64,000 nt of DNA from Gammaproteobacteria bacterium (GTDB lineage Bacteria > Pseudomonadota > Gammaproteobacteria > Pseudomonadales > Azotimanducaceae), in assembly GCA_002690865.1 (NCBI GenBank), contig NZGG01000031.1:62001-126000 (forward strand), given 5' to 3'. A program made the translations under genes and the position numbers. This document shows positions 35,772-44,879 of this stretch, in pieces; within the stretch, counting starts at the first letter, position 1, and each line of letters begins with the position of its first letter. Below the pieces are notes generated by a model. It saw only the letters and a program-made list of their open reading frames with translations, did not search any database and was not told the DNA's origin.

Positions 35772-37433
35772 ATGAGCAATGCACTTCGTATTAAAGAACA
35801 ATTTCGGACGATAGTAATCGCAGGGTTGATGTTGGTTAGCATACTCATGATGGGGGTGCTAGGTCACCAAACATTTATAGCCGTTACCTCGCAACAGCAG
35901 CTTGTAGAAGGTGTCCTCAAAGATTATTCCTCACTAGCAGCGGATGAATTTATTCGTCGCAGTAACGCGGTGATCGGCTATGGCTATACACCTATACTTG
36001 GGTACTTGTCTCGTTTACTAGACGGTGCTCCTTTACCCGATCATGACTTTAATGGTTTATTTGATAAATTTAACCTTGGTTTTAATAAAAAGTTGGGTTT
36101 GGTTGAAGAGAGAGAAAAACTTGCCGAAGGATTATTTCGTGTTGCCTCTATGGGTGAGTTGATGGAAACATCGGGAAGGCATCCCCCAGATATTGTTGTT
36201 CAGCGACTAATGGTTGATCTCCGTTCGCCTCCAATTGGAAAAAATCAGAATTCTCTCGTGCGAAGTTTCCATACTATATATGACGGTACTCATTATAACT
36301 TTGTTTATGCTAGGACTTTATCTGGATTGGGAATTGTTGGGATCTGGATAAATAACGACGCGGCATTAGATTGGCTAGAGTATTTCGTTACCTCAGCACC
36401 ATTGCTACCAGCGACCTTGACGCAGGCTAAATTAGAGAATGAGAACGTTTTCGTAAAGCTCTTAAGTGGTGACGAGCTGATATATATGCAAGGTACCTAT
36501 CATCCTGATGGGCCTAGTGTGTCCAGGATATTTGGTAAGGGTGAAACAATTTATGGGGACATGAGGCTAACTTTAGGTATTGCTCCAGATGTAGGACCGT
36601 CTTTGATTATTGGAGGTTTACCAAGTGCGCGTCTACCATTTATTTATGGAGATCTTGTTGTTGTATTTGGGGGGCTCTGGTTTATTGCTGCTATTCTAAT
36701 GGTTATAGCACTTGTATTGATTTTTAGAGACCAATCATTGGCATTTATGCGTGCGGATTTTGTGTCAAGGGTATCCCATGAGCTCCGAACGCCTTTAGCG
36801 CAGATAATGATGTTCGCACAGACTTTGATGCTCGGAAGAGTTCGAAGTAATGAAGAACACCGGCGCTCTCTTGAAGTGATTGACAAAGAAGCGCAGCGAT
36901 TGTCCCATCTGGTGGATAACATCTTGCAATTCTCACGCATTGACCGGGGGCACACTAAGGTCACTATTGTTTCTCATCCTATTTATCCTTTGGTCCATGA
37001 AATAGTAGATCAGTTCGAACTCATCATGAAGGAAGGCCAGCTTGAAATGACCAGTACAGTTGATAGTGGAGTAGAGGTGATGCTCGACATCGATGCTTTC
37101 CGACAGATGTTTCTAAATCTATTAGATAATGCAGTTAAGTTCAGTCCGGCGGGAGAAAAAATTGATGTCAAATTGTCAGCGGGTCTAAACCGCGTTGACT
37201 TGTCGATTGAGGATAGAGGAGTGGGGATTCCTATTGGCTCCAGAGATCGAATTTGGGAGCCTTATTATCGGGCGCATGATGGTATGGAAAGTGCCGTAGG
37301 GGGCACAGGAATTGGCCTTACTATTGTCAGGGAGCTGGCGAGATTACAGCACATATCTGTTGTTGTGATAGAGCGGGAGGGGGGAGGTTCACGATTCGTG
37401 ATAAGTTTTGAAATTGAGAATAAGAGATCATGA
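35772..37433 (+). CDS. Membrane sensor histidine kinase
   Basis: A 553-residue sensor kinase. One N-terminal helix (about 12-34) and a second (about 290-316) flank a periplasmic sensing region of some 255 residues with no family I recognise. The dimerisation box contains the phospho-His in RVSHELRTPLAQ (about residue 335). The ATPase has the N box NLLDNAVKFSP, G1 EDRGVGIP and G2 GGTGIGLTIV. The ATG at 35772 is used; a TTG at 35760 is in frame. It overlaps the response regulator by ATGA. The signal is unknown. Confidence 0.88.
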   Translation: MSNALRIKEQFRTIVIAGLMLVSILMMGVLGHQTFIAVTSQQQLVEGVLKDYSSLAADEFIRRSNAVIGYGYTPILGYLSRLLDGAPLPDHDFNGLFDKFNLGFNKKLGLVEEREKLAEGLFRVASMGELMETSGRHPPDIVVQRLMVDLRSPPIGKNQNSLVRSFHTIYDGTHYNFVYARTLSGLGIVGIWINNDAALDWLEYFVTSAPLLPATLTQAKLENENVFVKLLSGDELIYMQGTYHPDGPSVSRIFGKGETIYGDMRLTLGIAPDVGPSLIIGGLPSARLPFIYGDLVVVFGGLWFIAAILMVIALVLIFRDQSLAFMRADFVSRVSHELRTPLAQIMMFAQTLMLGRVRSNEEHRRSLEVIDKEAQRLSHLVDNILQFSRIDRGHTKVTIVSHPIYPLVHEIVDQFELIMKEGQLEMTSTVDSGVEVMLDIDAFRQMFLNLLDNAVKFSPAGEKIDVKLSAGLNRVDLSIEDRGVGIPIGSRDRIWEPYYRAHDGMESAVGGTGIGLTIVRELARLQHISVVVIEREGGGSRFVISFEIENKRS

Positions 37434-38107
37434 AACGCATTTTAATCATTGAAGATAGTAAAGATCTTGCTTTTGGATTACGCAACAATTTAGAGTTTGA
37501 GGGTTATACGGTTTTGGTAACCCATGACGGTAAAACAGGTTTGGATTGGGCCATTCGAAAAACATTTGATTTAGTGATTTTAGATTTAACTCTTCCAGGG
37601 CTGGATGGATTGAAGGTATTGGAGAGTCTTCGCAAAATTAAAAAAAAGCTGCCCATTCTTGTTTTAACTGCGCGGCAAGAGGAAGTTGATAAAGTGCGTG
37701 GGCTAAAATCAGGTGCTGATGATTATGTCACCAAGCCTTTTGGTATTTTAGAGTTGCTCGCCCGAGTAGAAGCTTTACTGCGTAGGATTGATGATTCAGG
37801 CTCGGAGATAGAGAAATTTGGCGATTTTGAAATTAATATTGCGGCTCGTATCGTCTTGAAGAGAGGTAAGCATGTTGATCTTGCTCCTCGTGAGTTTGAT
37901 TTACTATTAGCACTGTTGGAGCAAAAAGGTCGTGTGGTTTCTCGACAGAAACTCTTGACAAATGTTTGGGGACATCAGGGTCGTGTGGTCACTCGTACAG
38001 TTGATACGCATATCGCGGAGTTAAGGAGAAAGCTTGAAAATGATGCTGCAAACCCGAGGTATATAAAGACGGTTCGAAAAGCGGGTTATCGTTTTGATGT
38101 ATCTTGA
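37430..38107 (+). CDS. OmpR/PhoB-family response regulator
   Basis: A 225-residue regulator with a receiver domain (acidic pocket EDS at 8-10, phospho-Asp52 in VILDLTLPGLDG, conserved Lys in YVTKPFG) and a C-terminal winged helix (LAPREFDLLLALL, TRTVDTHIAELRRKLE, VRKAGYRF). It is coupled to the kinase by a four-base overlap. The acyl-CoA ligase follows immediately in the same direction, which makes it and the genes after it likely targets. Confidence 0.9.
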   Translation: MKRILIIEDSKDLAFGLRNNLEFEGYTVLVTHDGKTGLDWAIRKTFDLVILDLTLPGLDGLKVLESLRKIKKKLPILVLTARQEEVDKVRGLKSGADDYVTKPFGILELLARVEALLRRIDDSGSEIEKFGDFEINIAARIVLKRGKHVDLAPREFDLLLALLEQKGRVVSRQKLLTNVWGHQGRVVTRTVDTHIAELRRKLENDAANPRYIKTVRKAGYRFDVS

Positions 38108-38151
38108 AGCCCGACGTTTGGATCCATTCTTTTGTTATTGAGATAGCTATT

Positions 38152-39780
38152 ATGTACAAGCTTGCACTGAGTCGTTCAGAAACTTTAGGCCAAGATGATG
38201 ATGAGGTCCTTAATTGTACAGTTGGGGAATTGCTAAGGGAGGCAGCTTTTGATTCGGCAAATACTCTTGCGCTCGTTGAATGTGAAGAAAATGGTGAGGT
38301 AGGAAAACGCTGGAGCTATGCTGAGTTACTTGCTGATAGCGAGGAGCTGGCACTTAGGCTCGCGGGGCTATTTAAACAGGGAGAACGCATTGCAGTTTGG
38401 GCGCCAAATATTCCTGAATGGGTGATCTTAGAATATGCGGCTGCATTGGCTGGTGTTGTATTGGTGCCTGTTAATCCTGCATATCGTCCGGCAGAGCTCG
38501 AGTATGTTCTAAAGCAGTCTGACGCCGTTGCCCTTTTTCTCGTGCCCAGTTTCCGTGGCAATCCCATGCGTCAGATTGCTCGGGAAGTTGTGGCCGAAAT
38601 ATCTGCGGTGAGACTGGTTTGTGAAATGCAGAATCTTCATGAGATGCTTAATCAATTGGCGATGCACGGCCCACAAAAAATTGATTTACCGATTGTAGAT
38701 AGTATGGACCCTGTTCAGATTCAGTATACATCCGGCACTACTGGTTTCCCTAAGGGAGCCTTATTACATCATCGTGGCATTATAAATAACGGAAAGTTTG
38801 TATTAAAACGAATTGGTATGGGAAAGGATCAGATTTTTTTAAATCCTATGCCCATGTTCCACTGCTCAGGTTGTGTTGTCGCAACCTTGGGTTGTGCTCA
38901 ACTACGGTCCACTATGATTTTGTCGCTATTGTTTGAGCCAAGTAAAATACTAGATCTCATTATGCAGGAGCGAGTGTCTGCGATGTTATCGGTGCCAACA
39001 ATGCTGGTTAGCATGATCGAAACTCAGCAGCAAAGCCCTCGAAATTTGGATTCCTTAAATGTCATTATTTCGGGGGGATCTATGGTGCCTCCTGAATTGG
39101 TAAAACAGGTAGAGACGGTGCTTGGGGCTAAAACAAGTATCGTCTACGGTCAGACCGAAACTTCACCAGTAGTAACTCAGACTCGAATTGATGATGACTT
39201 CATTGATATGACCGAGACCATTGGTCAACCTTTACCATGTACTGATATTTCGATCAGAAGTGTTGAGGATAATACAGTCGTGCCGATTAACATCATGGGA
39301 GAGATTTGTACTCGTGGTTACTGCAATATGCTCTGCTACAACGATAACCCCAAGGCAACTTCACAGACTATTGATTCTGCCGGTTGGCTGCACACAGGAG
39401 ACGTCGGGTCAATGGACTCAAGAGGCTTCCTCAAGATCACGGGACGGCTGAAAGAAATGATTATTCGAGGGGGAGAGAATCTCTTTCCGGTAGAGATAGA
39501 AAACCGTCTTCTCGAACATTCCCAGATTATAGAGGCAGCGGTTGTTGGAGTTTTCGATCAAAAATGGGGAGAAGTGGTGGTTGCTTTTATACGTATTAGA
39601 TCTGAGATAATCGAAGTTGAGGAGCTTGTAGGATTTTGTCGTCAAAAATTATCTCCGCAAAAGACGCCTAAACATTGGGTTTTTATGAATGAGTGGCCTC
39701 TGACTGGTTCGGGTAAGATCCAAAAAATTACTCTTCGTAAGAAATTCGAAGAAGGTGGTTTTGAAGTGGTCTCGCGTTAA
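38152..39780 (+). CDS. AMP-forming acyl-CoA synthetase/ligase
   Basis: A 542-residue ANL-superfamily enzyme that activates a carboxylic acid via acyl-AMP to the CoA thioester. The ATP-binding P-loop reads YTSGTTGFPKGALLHH; later blocks are VYGQTETSP, WLHTGDVGSMD and GRLKEMIIRGGENLFPVEIE; the catalytic Lys is expected in GSGKIQKITLRKKF. The ATG at 38152 gives the standard length; a TTG at 38104 overlaps the regulator's stop. It directly follows a two-component system. Substrate could be a medium/long-chain or aromatic acid. Confidence 0.9.
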   Translation: MYKLALSRSETLGQDDDEVLNCTVGELLREAAFDSANTLALVECEENGEVGKRWSYAELLADSEELALRLAGLFKQGERIAVWAPNIPEWVILEYAAALAGVVLVPVNPAYRPAELEYVLKQSDAVALFLVPSFRGNPMRQIAREVVAEISAVRLVCEMQNLHEMLNQLAMHGPQKIDLPIVDSMDPVQIQYTSGTTGFPKGALLHHRGIINNGKFVLKRIGMGKDQIFLNPMPMFHCSGCVVATLGCAQLRSTMILSLLFEPSKILDLIMQERVSAMLSVPTMLVSMIETQQQSPRNLDSLNVIISGGSMVPPELVKQVETVLGAKTSIVYGQTETSPVVTQTRIDDDFIDMTETIGQPLPCTDISIRSVEDNTVVPINIMGEICTRGYCNMLCYNDNPKATSQTIDSAGWLHTGDVGSMDSRGFLKITGRLKEMIIRGGENLFPVEIENRLLEHSQIIEAAVVGVFDQKWGEVVVAFIRIRSEIIEVEELVGFCRQKLSPQKTPKHWVFMNEWPLTGSGKIQKITLRKKFEEGGFEVVSR

Positions 39781-39847
39781 CATAACTTAGTCTGACATCT
39801 GATATATAGCGGACATTTTGTTCGATAGAATAATGCCGGCCATAACT

Positions 39848-39861
39848 ATTGATATATCAAT
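39848..39861. promoter_or_regulatory. 14-bp perfect palindrome upstream of the FAH-family gene
   Basis: ATTGATATATCAAT is its own reverse complement and lies in the 148-base gap between the acyl-CoA ligase and the FAH-family hydrolase, about 70 bases before the latter's ATG. It is AT-rich and could be chance, but position fits an operator. Confidence 0.3.
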
Positions 39862-39928
39862 TGGCTAATGATTTGGAGCATAGCTCACTTGTCGAGTACC
39901 ATAAGGGAAGACTAAATTAGGAGAAGTT

Positions 39929-40618
39929 ATGGACTTCGTTGTTGATCCTCCCGAAATAATTAGTTTGCCTGTAAAAGGCGGTGGTAACTGGCCTGTAAAT
40001 AATATTTATTGTGTTGGAAGGAACTATGCCGCTCATGCGGTAGAAATGGGTGGGAACCCAGATCAAGAGCCCCCATTTTTTTTCATGAAACCTGGATACG
40101 CTGTTCTAAAATCGGGTGGTGAGATGGAATATCCCTCTGAGTCATCTCAGGTTCATCATGAGGTAGAACTTATAGTGGCCCTTTCTGGTGGAGGTCGAAA
40201 TATCTCAGTAGAAAACGCTATGGATCTTGTATATGGCTATGGTGTGGGTATCGACATGACGAGGCGTGATCTGCAATCAGCAGCGAAGGATAGAAGCTGG
40301 CCTTGGGAAGCGGGGAAGGTATTTCGTCATGCGGCTCCCTGCTCAGAAATAGTTCCCAAACTCGAGAGTGGTGAGATTAATGAAGCAGCGCTTGCTCTTA
40401 GTATTAATGGCGATATCCGTCAGCAAGGGAATGTTAACCAAATGATTTGGAAGGTCCCTCAAATTATTTCTGGCCTGTCGAAGCTATTCAGTCTGCATTC
40501 TGGTGATCTTATTTTTACTGGCACTCCAGAGGGTGTTGGTCCAATAAAAGTTGGTGACCAGATATCTGCGAATCTTGAAAGTTTTGCCACGCTCGAGATA
40601 TCAGTGGTCTCGAAATGA
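39929..40618 (+). CDS. Fumarylacetoacetate hydrolase-family protein (fumarylpyruvate-hydrolase-like)
   Basis: A 229-residue FAH-fold protein. The opening IYCVGRNYAAHAVEMG and the block HHEVELIVALSGGGRNI hold the metal-binding Glu residues; GIDMTRRDLQ gives the third acidic ligand; the end LIFTGTPEGVGPIKVGD is typical. The size and sequence resemble fumarylpyruvate hydrolase (NagK) and related oxaloacetate decarboxylases of ring-cleavage pathways. AGGAG precedes the ATG. It overlaps the SYLF gene by four bases. Substrate not certain. Confidence 0.85.
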   Translation: MDFVVDPPEIISLPVKGGGNWPVNNIYCVGRNYAAHAVEMGGNPDQEPPFFFMKPGYAVLKSGGEMEYPSESSQVHHEVELIVALSGGGRNISVENAMDLVYGYGVGIDMTRRDLQSAAKDRSWPWEAGKVFRHAAPCSEIVPKLESGEINEAALALSINGDIRQQGNVNQMIWKVPQIISGLSKLFSLHSGDLIFTGTPEGVGPIKVGDQISANLESFATLEISVVSK

Positions 40619-41214
40619 GGAAGACAAACTTTATGTTCAAATCTACGATTGTGAGAGTAGCATATACGCTTAGTCTTCTTTTAATTGCTCCTTTACCGGC
40701 CCTTGGCGACCCCTATAATAGTGCCATTGATTTGTTTGAATCTTCTCCTAATGTTAAGCCTTTTTTTGACAATTCCTATGCTTTCGCTGTTTTTCCGAGT
40801 GTTCGTCAAGGTGGTTTTGGGATTGGTGGTGCCTATGGAAAGGGTAAGATTTATGTTGACGATGCCGAGACCGGTGAAATCACTTTGAGAAAGTTCTCTC
40901 TTGGTCTTCAGGTGGGGGGTCAGATATTTAGTGAGATTATCTTCTTGCAGGATAAGAGAGCATTTGACGAATTTACTCAAGGGACCTACGAATTTTCTGC
41001 CAATGCATCTGCCGTAGCTATTACCGCAGGAGTGCAGGCGCAGACTGGAACGGTAGGAGATACCGCTGGTGCAAGTAGGGGGCGGTCTCTTGGGGGGCAT
41101 CGAGAAACTAATTATAATCGAGGAACTGCAGTCTTTGTGCACGCGTTGGGAGGCTTAATGTTCGAGGTCGCAGTAGGTGGTCAGAAATTTAGGTTTCAAT
41201 CTCTGGGGCAGTAA
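40615..41214 (+). CDS. Secreted SYLF (Ysc84-like) lipid-binding protein
   Basis: A 199-residue protein with a signal peptide (cut near ALGD at about 31-32) and a SYLF/Ysc84 domain: AFAVFPSVRQGGFGIGGAYGKGKIY, then SLGLQVGGQIFSEIIFLQ and FVHALGGLMFEVAVGGQKF. The domain binds acidic lipids in eukaryotic homologues; bacterial members are periplasmic and poorly understood. The start is 40615 (ATG overlapping the hydrolase stop) or 40633. The pairing with an FAH-type gene seems incidental. Confidence 0.82.
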   Translation: MRKTNFMFKSTIVRVAYTLSLLLIAPLPALGDPYNSAIDLFESSPNVKPFFDNSYAFAVFPSVRQGGFGIGGAYGKGKIYVDDAETGEITLRKFSLGLQVGGQIFSEIIFLQDKRAFDEFTQGTYEFSANASAVAITAGVQAQTGTVGDTAGASRGRSLGGHRETNYNRGTAVFVHALGGLMFEVAVGGQKFRFQSLGQ

Positions 41215-41251
41215 GATTTATAAAGCTAGTGTGGTCCCAAAGTTACCTTGA

Positions 41252-42139
41252 TTAATTCACCAACGTTTCCCCACCCAAGCCTGAAATCAATTCAGGAAGA
41301 AACCTTGAAAGAGTTAAAGCTGTCTCAGCTAATGCTGCATCAAGCCTCGCAATAGGATCCTCTTCAATCATATCACTGGATTCCAATTTCAGTTGCCTCA
41401 AGACTAGGTCACGATCAACGGTTAATTCCAGTTCGCCATGCCAACGAAGGCCAATCTTCGTGCAGATTTTCCCGGATTCTATATGACTCCTAATCTCTTT
41501 AGTAGAAAGGTCCTGATGCCTGCATGTTACTGTTGCGCCAGTTTCAATATCTTTTAGATCGCATTGATCTCCAAGTTGTAGATTGCCTGGTAGGTTTCCA
41601 TTTAATAGCCATTGTGTAAAGTATTGGCTCGGGGGTTTTTTTAATTGTGGAGGCACAACACGGAATGAACCGAGCGAGTCACGGAGGTTATTAATAAACA
41701 GTTCGGCATCTGAAGAGTGAGGAGTATCGATTATTAGGAGCGAATCACCGGGTGATATATAACCTAGAATTTGTTTTGATCTTGGTAGTGCCCTTGGTAA
41801 TAGTTCGATTGTGGTATCTTCTTTTATTCTCTGTTTTTCGCTATTGGTTATACTTCTAGTTTCTAAGGTTTGTAAGTGTTCTATCTTTGCCATCATCAAA
41901 TCGTTTATAGCACTAGATGGAATAACTTTTTCCTCACGTCTTCCGTTCAGCAAGATACGACCACTAATTTCGTGCGCTAAAGGCCCTTCCTGGCCTAGTG
42001 GAGGGGTCCAACCAAAACTTGAAGCTTTAATCCCACTAGTGGGCACAAATGCTCGGCCTTCTAATTTTTTAAGCAGTTCCCCTATCGATGGATTAAAATC
42101 CTCGACCAATCGATACACAAATGCGTTTTTGAATAGCAT
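41252..42139 (-). CDS. rdgC: Recombination-associated protein RdgC
   Basis: A 295-residue RdgC protein, close to the usual ~300. Signatures are MLFKNAFVYRLVEDF, FGWTPPLG, KVIPSSAINDLM, LPRALPRSKQILGYI and LGLRW-type HGELELTVDRDLVLRQLKL. RdgC forms a ring dimer on double-stranded DNA and restrains RecA. It is convergent with the SYLF gene and divergent from the ccm operon. Confidence 0.93.
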   Translation of the reverse strand: MLFKNAFVYRLVEDFNPSIGELLKKLEGRAFVPTSGIKASSFGWTPPLGQEGPLAHEISGRILLNGRREEKVIPSSAINDLMMAKIEHLQTLETRSITNSEKQRIKEDTTIELLPRALPRSKQILGYISPGDSLLIIDTPHSSDAELFINNLRDSLGSFRVVPPQLKKPPSQYFTQWLLNGNLPGNLQLGDQCDLKDIETGATVTCRHQDLSTKEIRSHIESGKICTKIGLRWHGELELTVDRDLVLRQLKLESSDMIEEDPIARLDAALAETALTLSRFLPELISGLGGETLVN

Positions 42140-42199
42140 AGTAGTTAAGTTAAGTTAAAAAGACTCACGATTATACATGTTCGCTTCTGGTTGAGTCGG

Positions 42200-42205
42200 T
42201 ATAAT
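42200..42205 (+). promoter_or_regulatory. -10 box of the ccm operon
   Basis: A perfect TATAAT 26 bases before the chosen ccmA start. The matching -35 is poor. Transcription would begin near 42212, leaving a short leader and ruling out translation from the ATG at 42204, which overlaps the box. Confidence 0.5.
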
Positions 42206-42230
42206 GACGGTTCACGCGTTGGATCTATAT

Positions 42231-42809
42231 ATGCTTCAGGTAAAGAATCTGAGTTGCGAGAGAGCGAATCGAGTATTGTTTCGGAATCTATCTTTTCAAG
42301 TAAACCGAGGCGTTGCCTTGAGAATAGCTGGATTAAATGGCGCAGGTAAAACAACGTTATTGCGTATCCTTGCGGGACTGTATCAAGAATTTGAAGGCGA
42401 TGTGAAATGGAGTCTTGAAAATTATCCCTTATATATTGGGCATCGTTTTGGCGTAAAAGCGTTAATGTCGGCACGCGAAAATCTGTCTTGGGCAGCTACT
42501 ATCAATGGACAGGAAGTAAAGTTGACTGAAATCGATTATGCCTTGTGTCAAGTCTCTCTGGAGGGCTATGCAGATGTTCTTTGTGGTGCCATGTCTGAAG
42601 GCCAACGTGGCCGAGTCGGCTTAGCCAGACTGTTCTTGTTAGACAATCCAGTTTGGATATTGGATGAGCCATTCAATGCAATTGACTCCGCTGGAATACA
42701 GTGCGTAGTAGAAAGAATTGAAAAGCATCTTTCTTCAGATGGTATTTTAGTGTTCTCGTCACATTTAGATATCCCGTTAAAGAACGTGCAAGAGCTCGAG
42801 TTACATTAG
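42231..42809 (+). CDS. ccmA: Heme exporter ATP-binding protein CcmA
   Basis: A 192-residue ABC ATPase: Walker A GLNGAGKTT, signature MSEGQRGRVGLARL, Walker B WILDEPFNAID. With CcmB, CcmC and CcmD it drives release of holo-CcmE during cytochrome c maturation. The ATG at 42231 gives the family's normal N-terminus (LQVKNLSCERANRVLF) and fits the promoter just upstream. First of nine ccm genes; its stop shares a base with ccmB's start. Confidence 0.93.
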   Translation: MLQVKNLSCERANRVLFRNLSFQVNRGVALRIAGLNGAGKTTLLRILAGLYQEFEGDVKWSLENYPLYIGHRFGVKALMSARENLSWAATINGQEVKLTEIDYALCQVSLEGYADVLCGAMSEGQRGRVGLARLFLLDNPVWILDEPFNAIDSAGIQCVVERIEKHLSSDGILVFSSHLDIPLKNVQELELH

Positions 42810-43477
42810 TGAGAATAATGCTAGAGACAATTAGGCGTGATCTTCTGTTACATTTTCGCAAGCCCGCAGATATTTTAAATCCGCTCGCATTTTTTGTGTT
42901 GATTATTAGTTTATTCCCTTTTGGCGTTGGGCCATCAGCTAGTATTCTAAGTGAAATTTCAGCTGGCGTTATTTGGGTGGCGGCATTGCTGACAACGCTT
43001 TTTTCCATCGATATGATGTTTAAAAGCGATTACGAGGATGGCACGCTTGAGCAGATTGTTCTTGGTAAAGAATCCTTGCTGCTTGTAGTTTATGGAAAAG
43101 TTTTCGCTCAATGGCTAGTCGGAGGGTTAATGATTACTCTCATGAGTCCATTATTCGGTATGATGTTCTATGTCAACAACGATGGGATTTTTGCTACGGC
43201 GCTTGCTCTAATGCTAGCTACTCCTACCATGACTTTGCTCGGTTCAATTGGTGCGGCATTGACCCTTGGTCTTAATAAGGGCGGAGTGCTAATTTCTATT
43301 TTAGTTTTGCCATTATACTTACCAGTACTGATTCTCGGTGTGGCGATGATAGACAGCGCAATAGTGGGGGATGATTATGTGGGTCACGTTTTTTGGTTGG
43401 CAGCTATTTTAGTTGTCAGTACGGGTTTTGCGCCGCTCGCTACAGAGCTGGGTATTCGCATCTCCTTAAGCGAATGA
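42809..43477 (+). CDS. ccmB: Heme exporter membrane protein CcmB
   Basis: A 222-residue membrane protein with six helices. Typical blocks are RRDLLLHFRKPADILNPLAFF, FPFGVGP, WVAALLTTLFSID and DYEDGTLEQIVL. It forms the ABC complex with CcmA and CcmC. Start GTG at 42809 overlaps the ccmA stop; ATG at 42818 is the alternative. Confidence 0.93.
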   Translation: MRIMLETIRRDLLLHFRKPADILNPLAFFVLIISLFPFGVGPSASILSEISAGVIWVAALLTTLFSIDMMFKSDYEDGTLEQIVLGKESLLLVVYGKVFAQWLVGGLMITLMSPLFGMMFYVNNDGIFATALALMLATPTMTLLGSIGAALTLGLNKGGVLISILVLPLYLPVLILGVAMIDSAIVGDDYVGHVFWLAAILVVSTGFAPLATELGIRISLSE

Positions 43478-43523
43478 AACGTATGATAAATGACCAGTTT
43501 AGTTGGGAGGAGTTGGCTTAGAA

Positions 43524-44258
43524 ATGTGGAGTTTATTCCATAAGTTGGGATCCCCTCGTCCCTTTTACGAGATCAGTGATCGTTTACTCCCGATATTAGG
43601 GTGTTTAACTGTTATTTTCCTGTCTGTAGGAACTATTTGGGCCTTGGGTTTCGCTCCTCCTGATTATCAGCAGGGGGAGTCGGTTCGCATTATGTATGTA
43701 CATGTACCATCCGCAATTGTGGCCCAATCGAGCTATATGATAATGGCTATTGCGGGTGCCGTATTTCTCATCTGGCGGATAAAAATCGCCGATATTGCCC
43801 TCCAATGCGCTGCTCCAATTGGAGCAAGCTTAACCTTGTTGGCACTTGCGACTGGCGCTATATGGGGGAAGCCTACTTGGGGTGCTTGGTGGGTCTGGGA
43901 TGCTCGCTTGACCTCTACGCTCATACTGTTCTTCCTCTTCATTGGGGTAATAGTTTTACGTTCAGCAAAGGAAGGTAGTGAAGCTGTTGGCAGAGCTACT
44001 GCGACCCTTGCAGTCGTAGGTCTCGTAAATTTACCAGTTATAAAATTCTCCGTAGATTGGTGGTTCACTTTGCATCAGTCTTCTAGCTTTTCTCTGACAG
44101 AAAAACCAAGTATGCCAGTCGAGATGTGGTTACCCCTAGTGGTAATGGTTGCAGGATTCTATCTGTTTTTCTTTTATGTCTGGATATTTAGCGTAAGAAC
44201 CGAAATTTTGAAGCGAGAATATCGAAGTCAGTGGGTAAGGTTTATCCATGATGTTTAA
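43524..44258 (+). CDS. ccmC: Heme handling protein CcmC
   Basis: A 244-residue protein with six helices and the heme-handling tryptophan-rich motif WGAWWVWDARLTS in a periplasmic loop, plus flanking His residues (YVHVPSA and LHQSSS). It loads heme onto CcmE. The ATG at 43524 is preceded by GGGAGGAG (43505-43512), 11 bases away, slightly long. Confidence 0.93.
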   Translation: MWSLFHKLGSPRPFYEISDRLLPILGCLTVIFLSVGTIWALGFAPPDYQQGESVRIMYVHVPSAIVAQSSYMIMAIAGAVFLIWRIKIADIALQCAAPIGASLTLLALATGAIWGKPTWGAWWVWDARLTSTLILFFLFIGVIVLRSAKEGSEAVGRATATLAVVGLVNLPVIKFSVDWWFTLHQSSSFSLTEKPSMPVEMWLPLVVMVAGFYLFFFYVWIFSVRTEILKREYRSQWVRFIHDV

Positions 44259-44424
44259 AGGTTTCAATGATTTTATCTTAATGGGAGGACATGGACTTTA
44301 TGTCTGGAGTGCCTATGGCTTCGCTCTGTTGGTAATTGGCTACACTCTTATACGGTTGGCAATGGATCGACGCAAAGTAATTGAGCTGAACAAAAAAAGA
44401 AAATCTGAGGAGCTCGATTCGTGA
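44248..44424 (+). CDS. ccmD: Heme exporter small protein CcmD
   Basis: A 58-codon gene between ccmC and ccmE, overlapping both. One transmembrane helix (GLYVWSAYGFALLVIGYTLI) is followed by a basic tail (RRKVIELNKKRK). This is the standard CcmD layout: short N-terminus with a conserved YVW/Y pattern, helix, positively charged cytoplasmic end. ATG at 44248 or 44251. CcmD stabilises the CcmC-CcmE interaction and allows holo-CcmE release. Confidence 0.9.
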   Translation: MMFKGFNDFILMGGHGLYVWSAYGFALLVIGYTLIRLAMDRRKVIELNKKRKSEELDS

Positions 44425-44879
44425 AGTTTGGAGTTATGAAACCTCACAGAAGGCGCAAGCTTTTTCTTATTCTTTTCCTGTTAGTTGTTTCTGGCAGCTC
44501 GGTTGGTCTAACCTTGATGGCGCTTAGAGAAAATATAAACCTTTTTTATTCTCCAGCAGAAATTGTCTCGGGGACTGCGCCGGTTAACAAACTAATTCGA
44601 GCCGGAGGAATGGTACTTGAAGATAGTATTTTTCGGTCGGAGAATAATTTAGAAGTCAGGTTCATTGTAACTGATATGCAAGATTCAGAATTCACTATCT
44701 TTTATAACGGAATACTTCCAGATCTATTTAGAGAAGGTCAAGGCGTTGTTGCTCGTGGGAGTTTGAATGAGGATGGAGTCTTTTTGGCGGAAGAGGTGCT
44801 TGCCAAGCATGACGAGAATTACATGCCCCCTGAGGTTGCGGACGTTATCAATCAAGCCCATGCAGAGCCAAGCAAATGA
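44421..44879 (+). CDS. ccmE: Heme chaperone CcmE
   Basis: A 152-residue membrane-anchored OB-fold chaperone. One helix (14-33) precedes the periplasmic barrel. The covalent heme-binding His is H130 in AKHDENYMPPEV, the same number and motif (HxxxY) as in E. coli. Start GTG at 44421 overlaps ccmD's stop; ATG at 44436 is possible. It overlaps ccmF by four bases. Confidence 0.95.
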   Translation: MKFGVMKPHRRRKLFLILFLLVVSGSSVGLTLMALRENINLFYSPAEIVSGTAPVNKLIRAGGMVLEDSIFRSENNLEVRFIVTDMQDSEFTIFYNGILPDLFREGQGVVARGSLNEDGVFLAEEVLAKHDENYMPPEVADVINQAHAEPSK

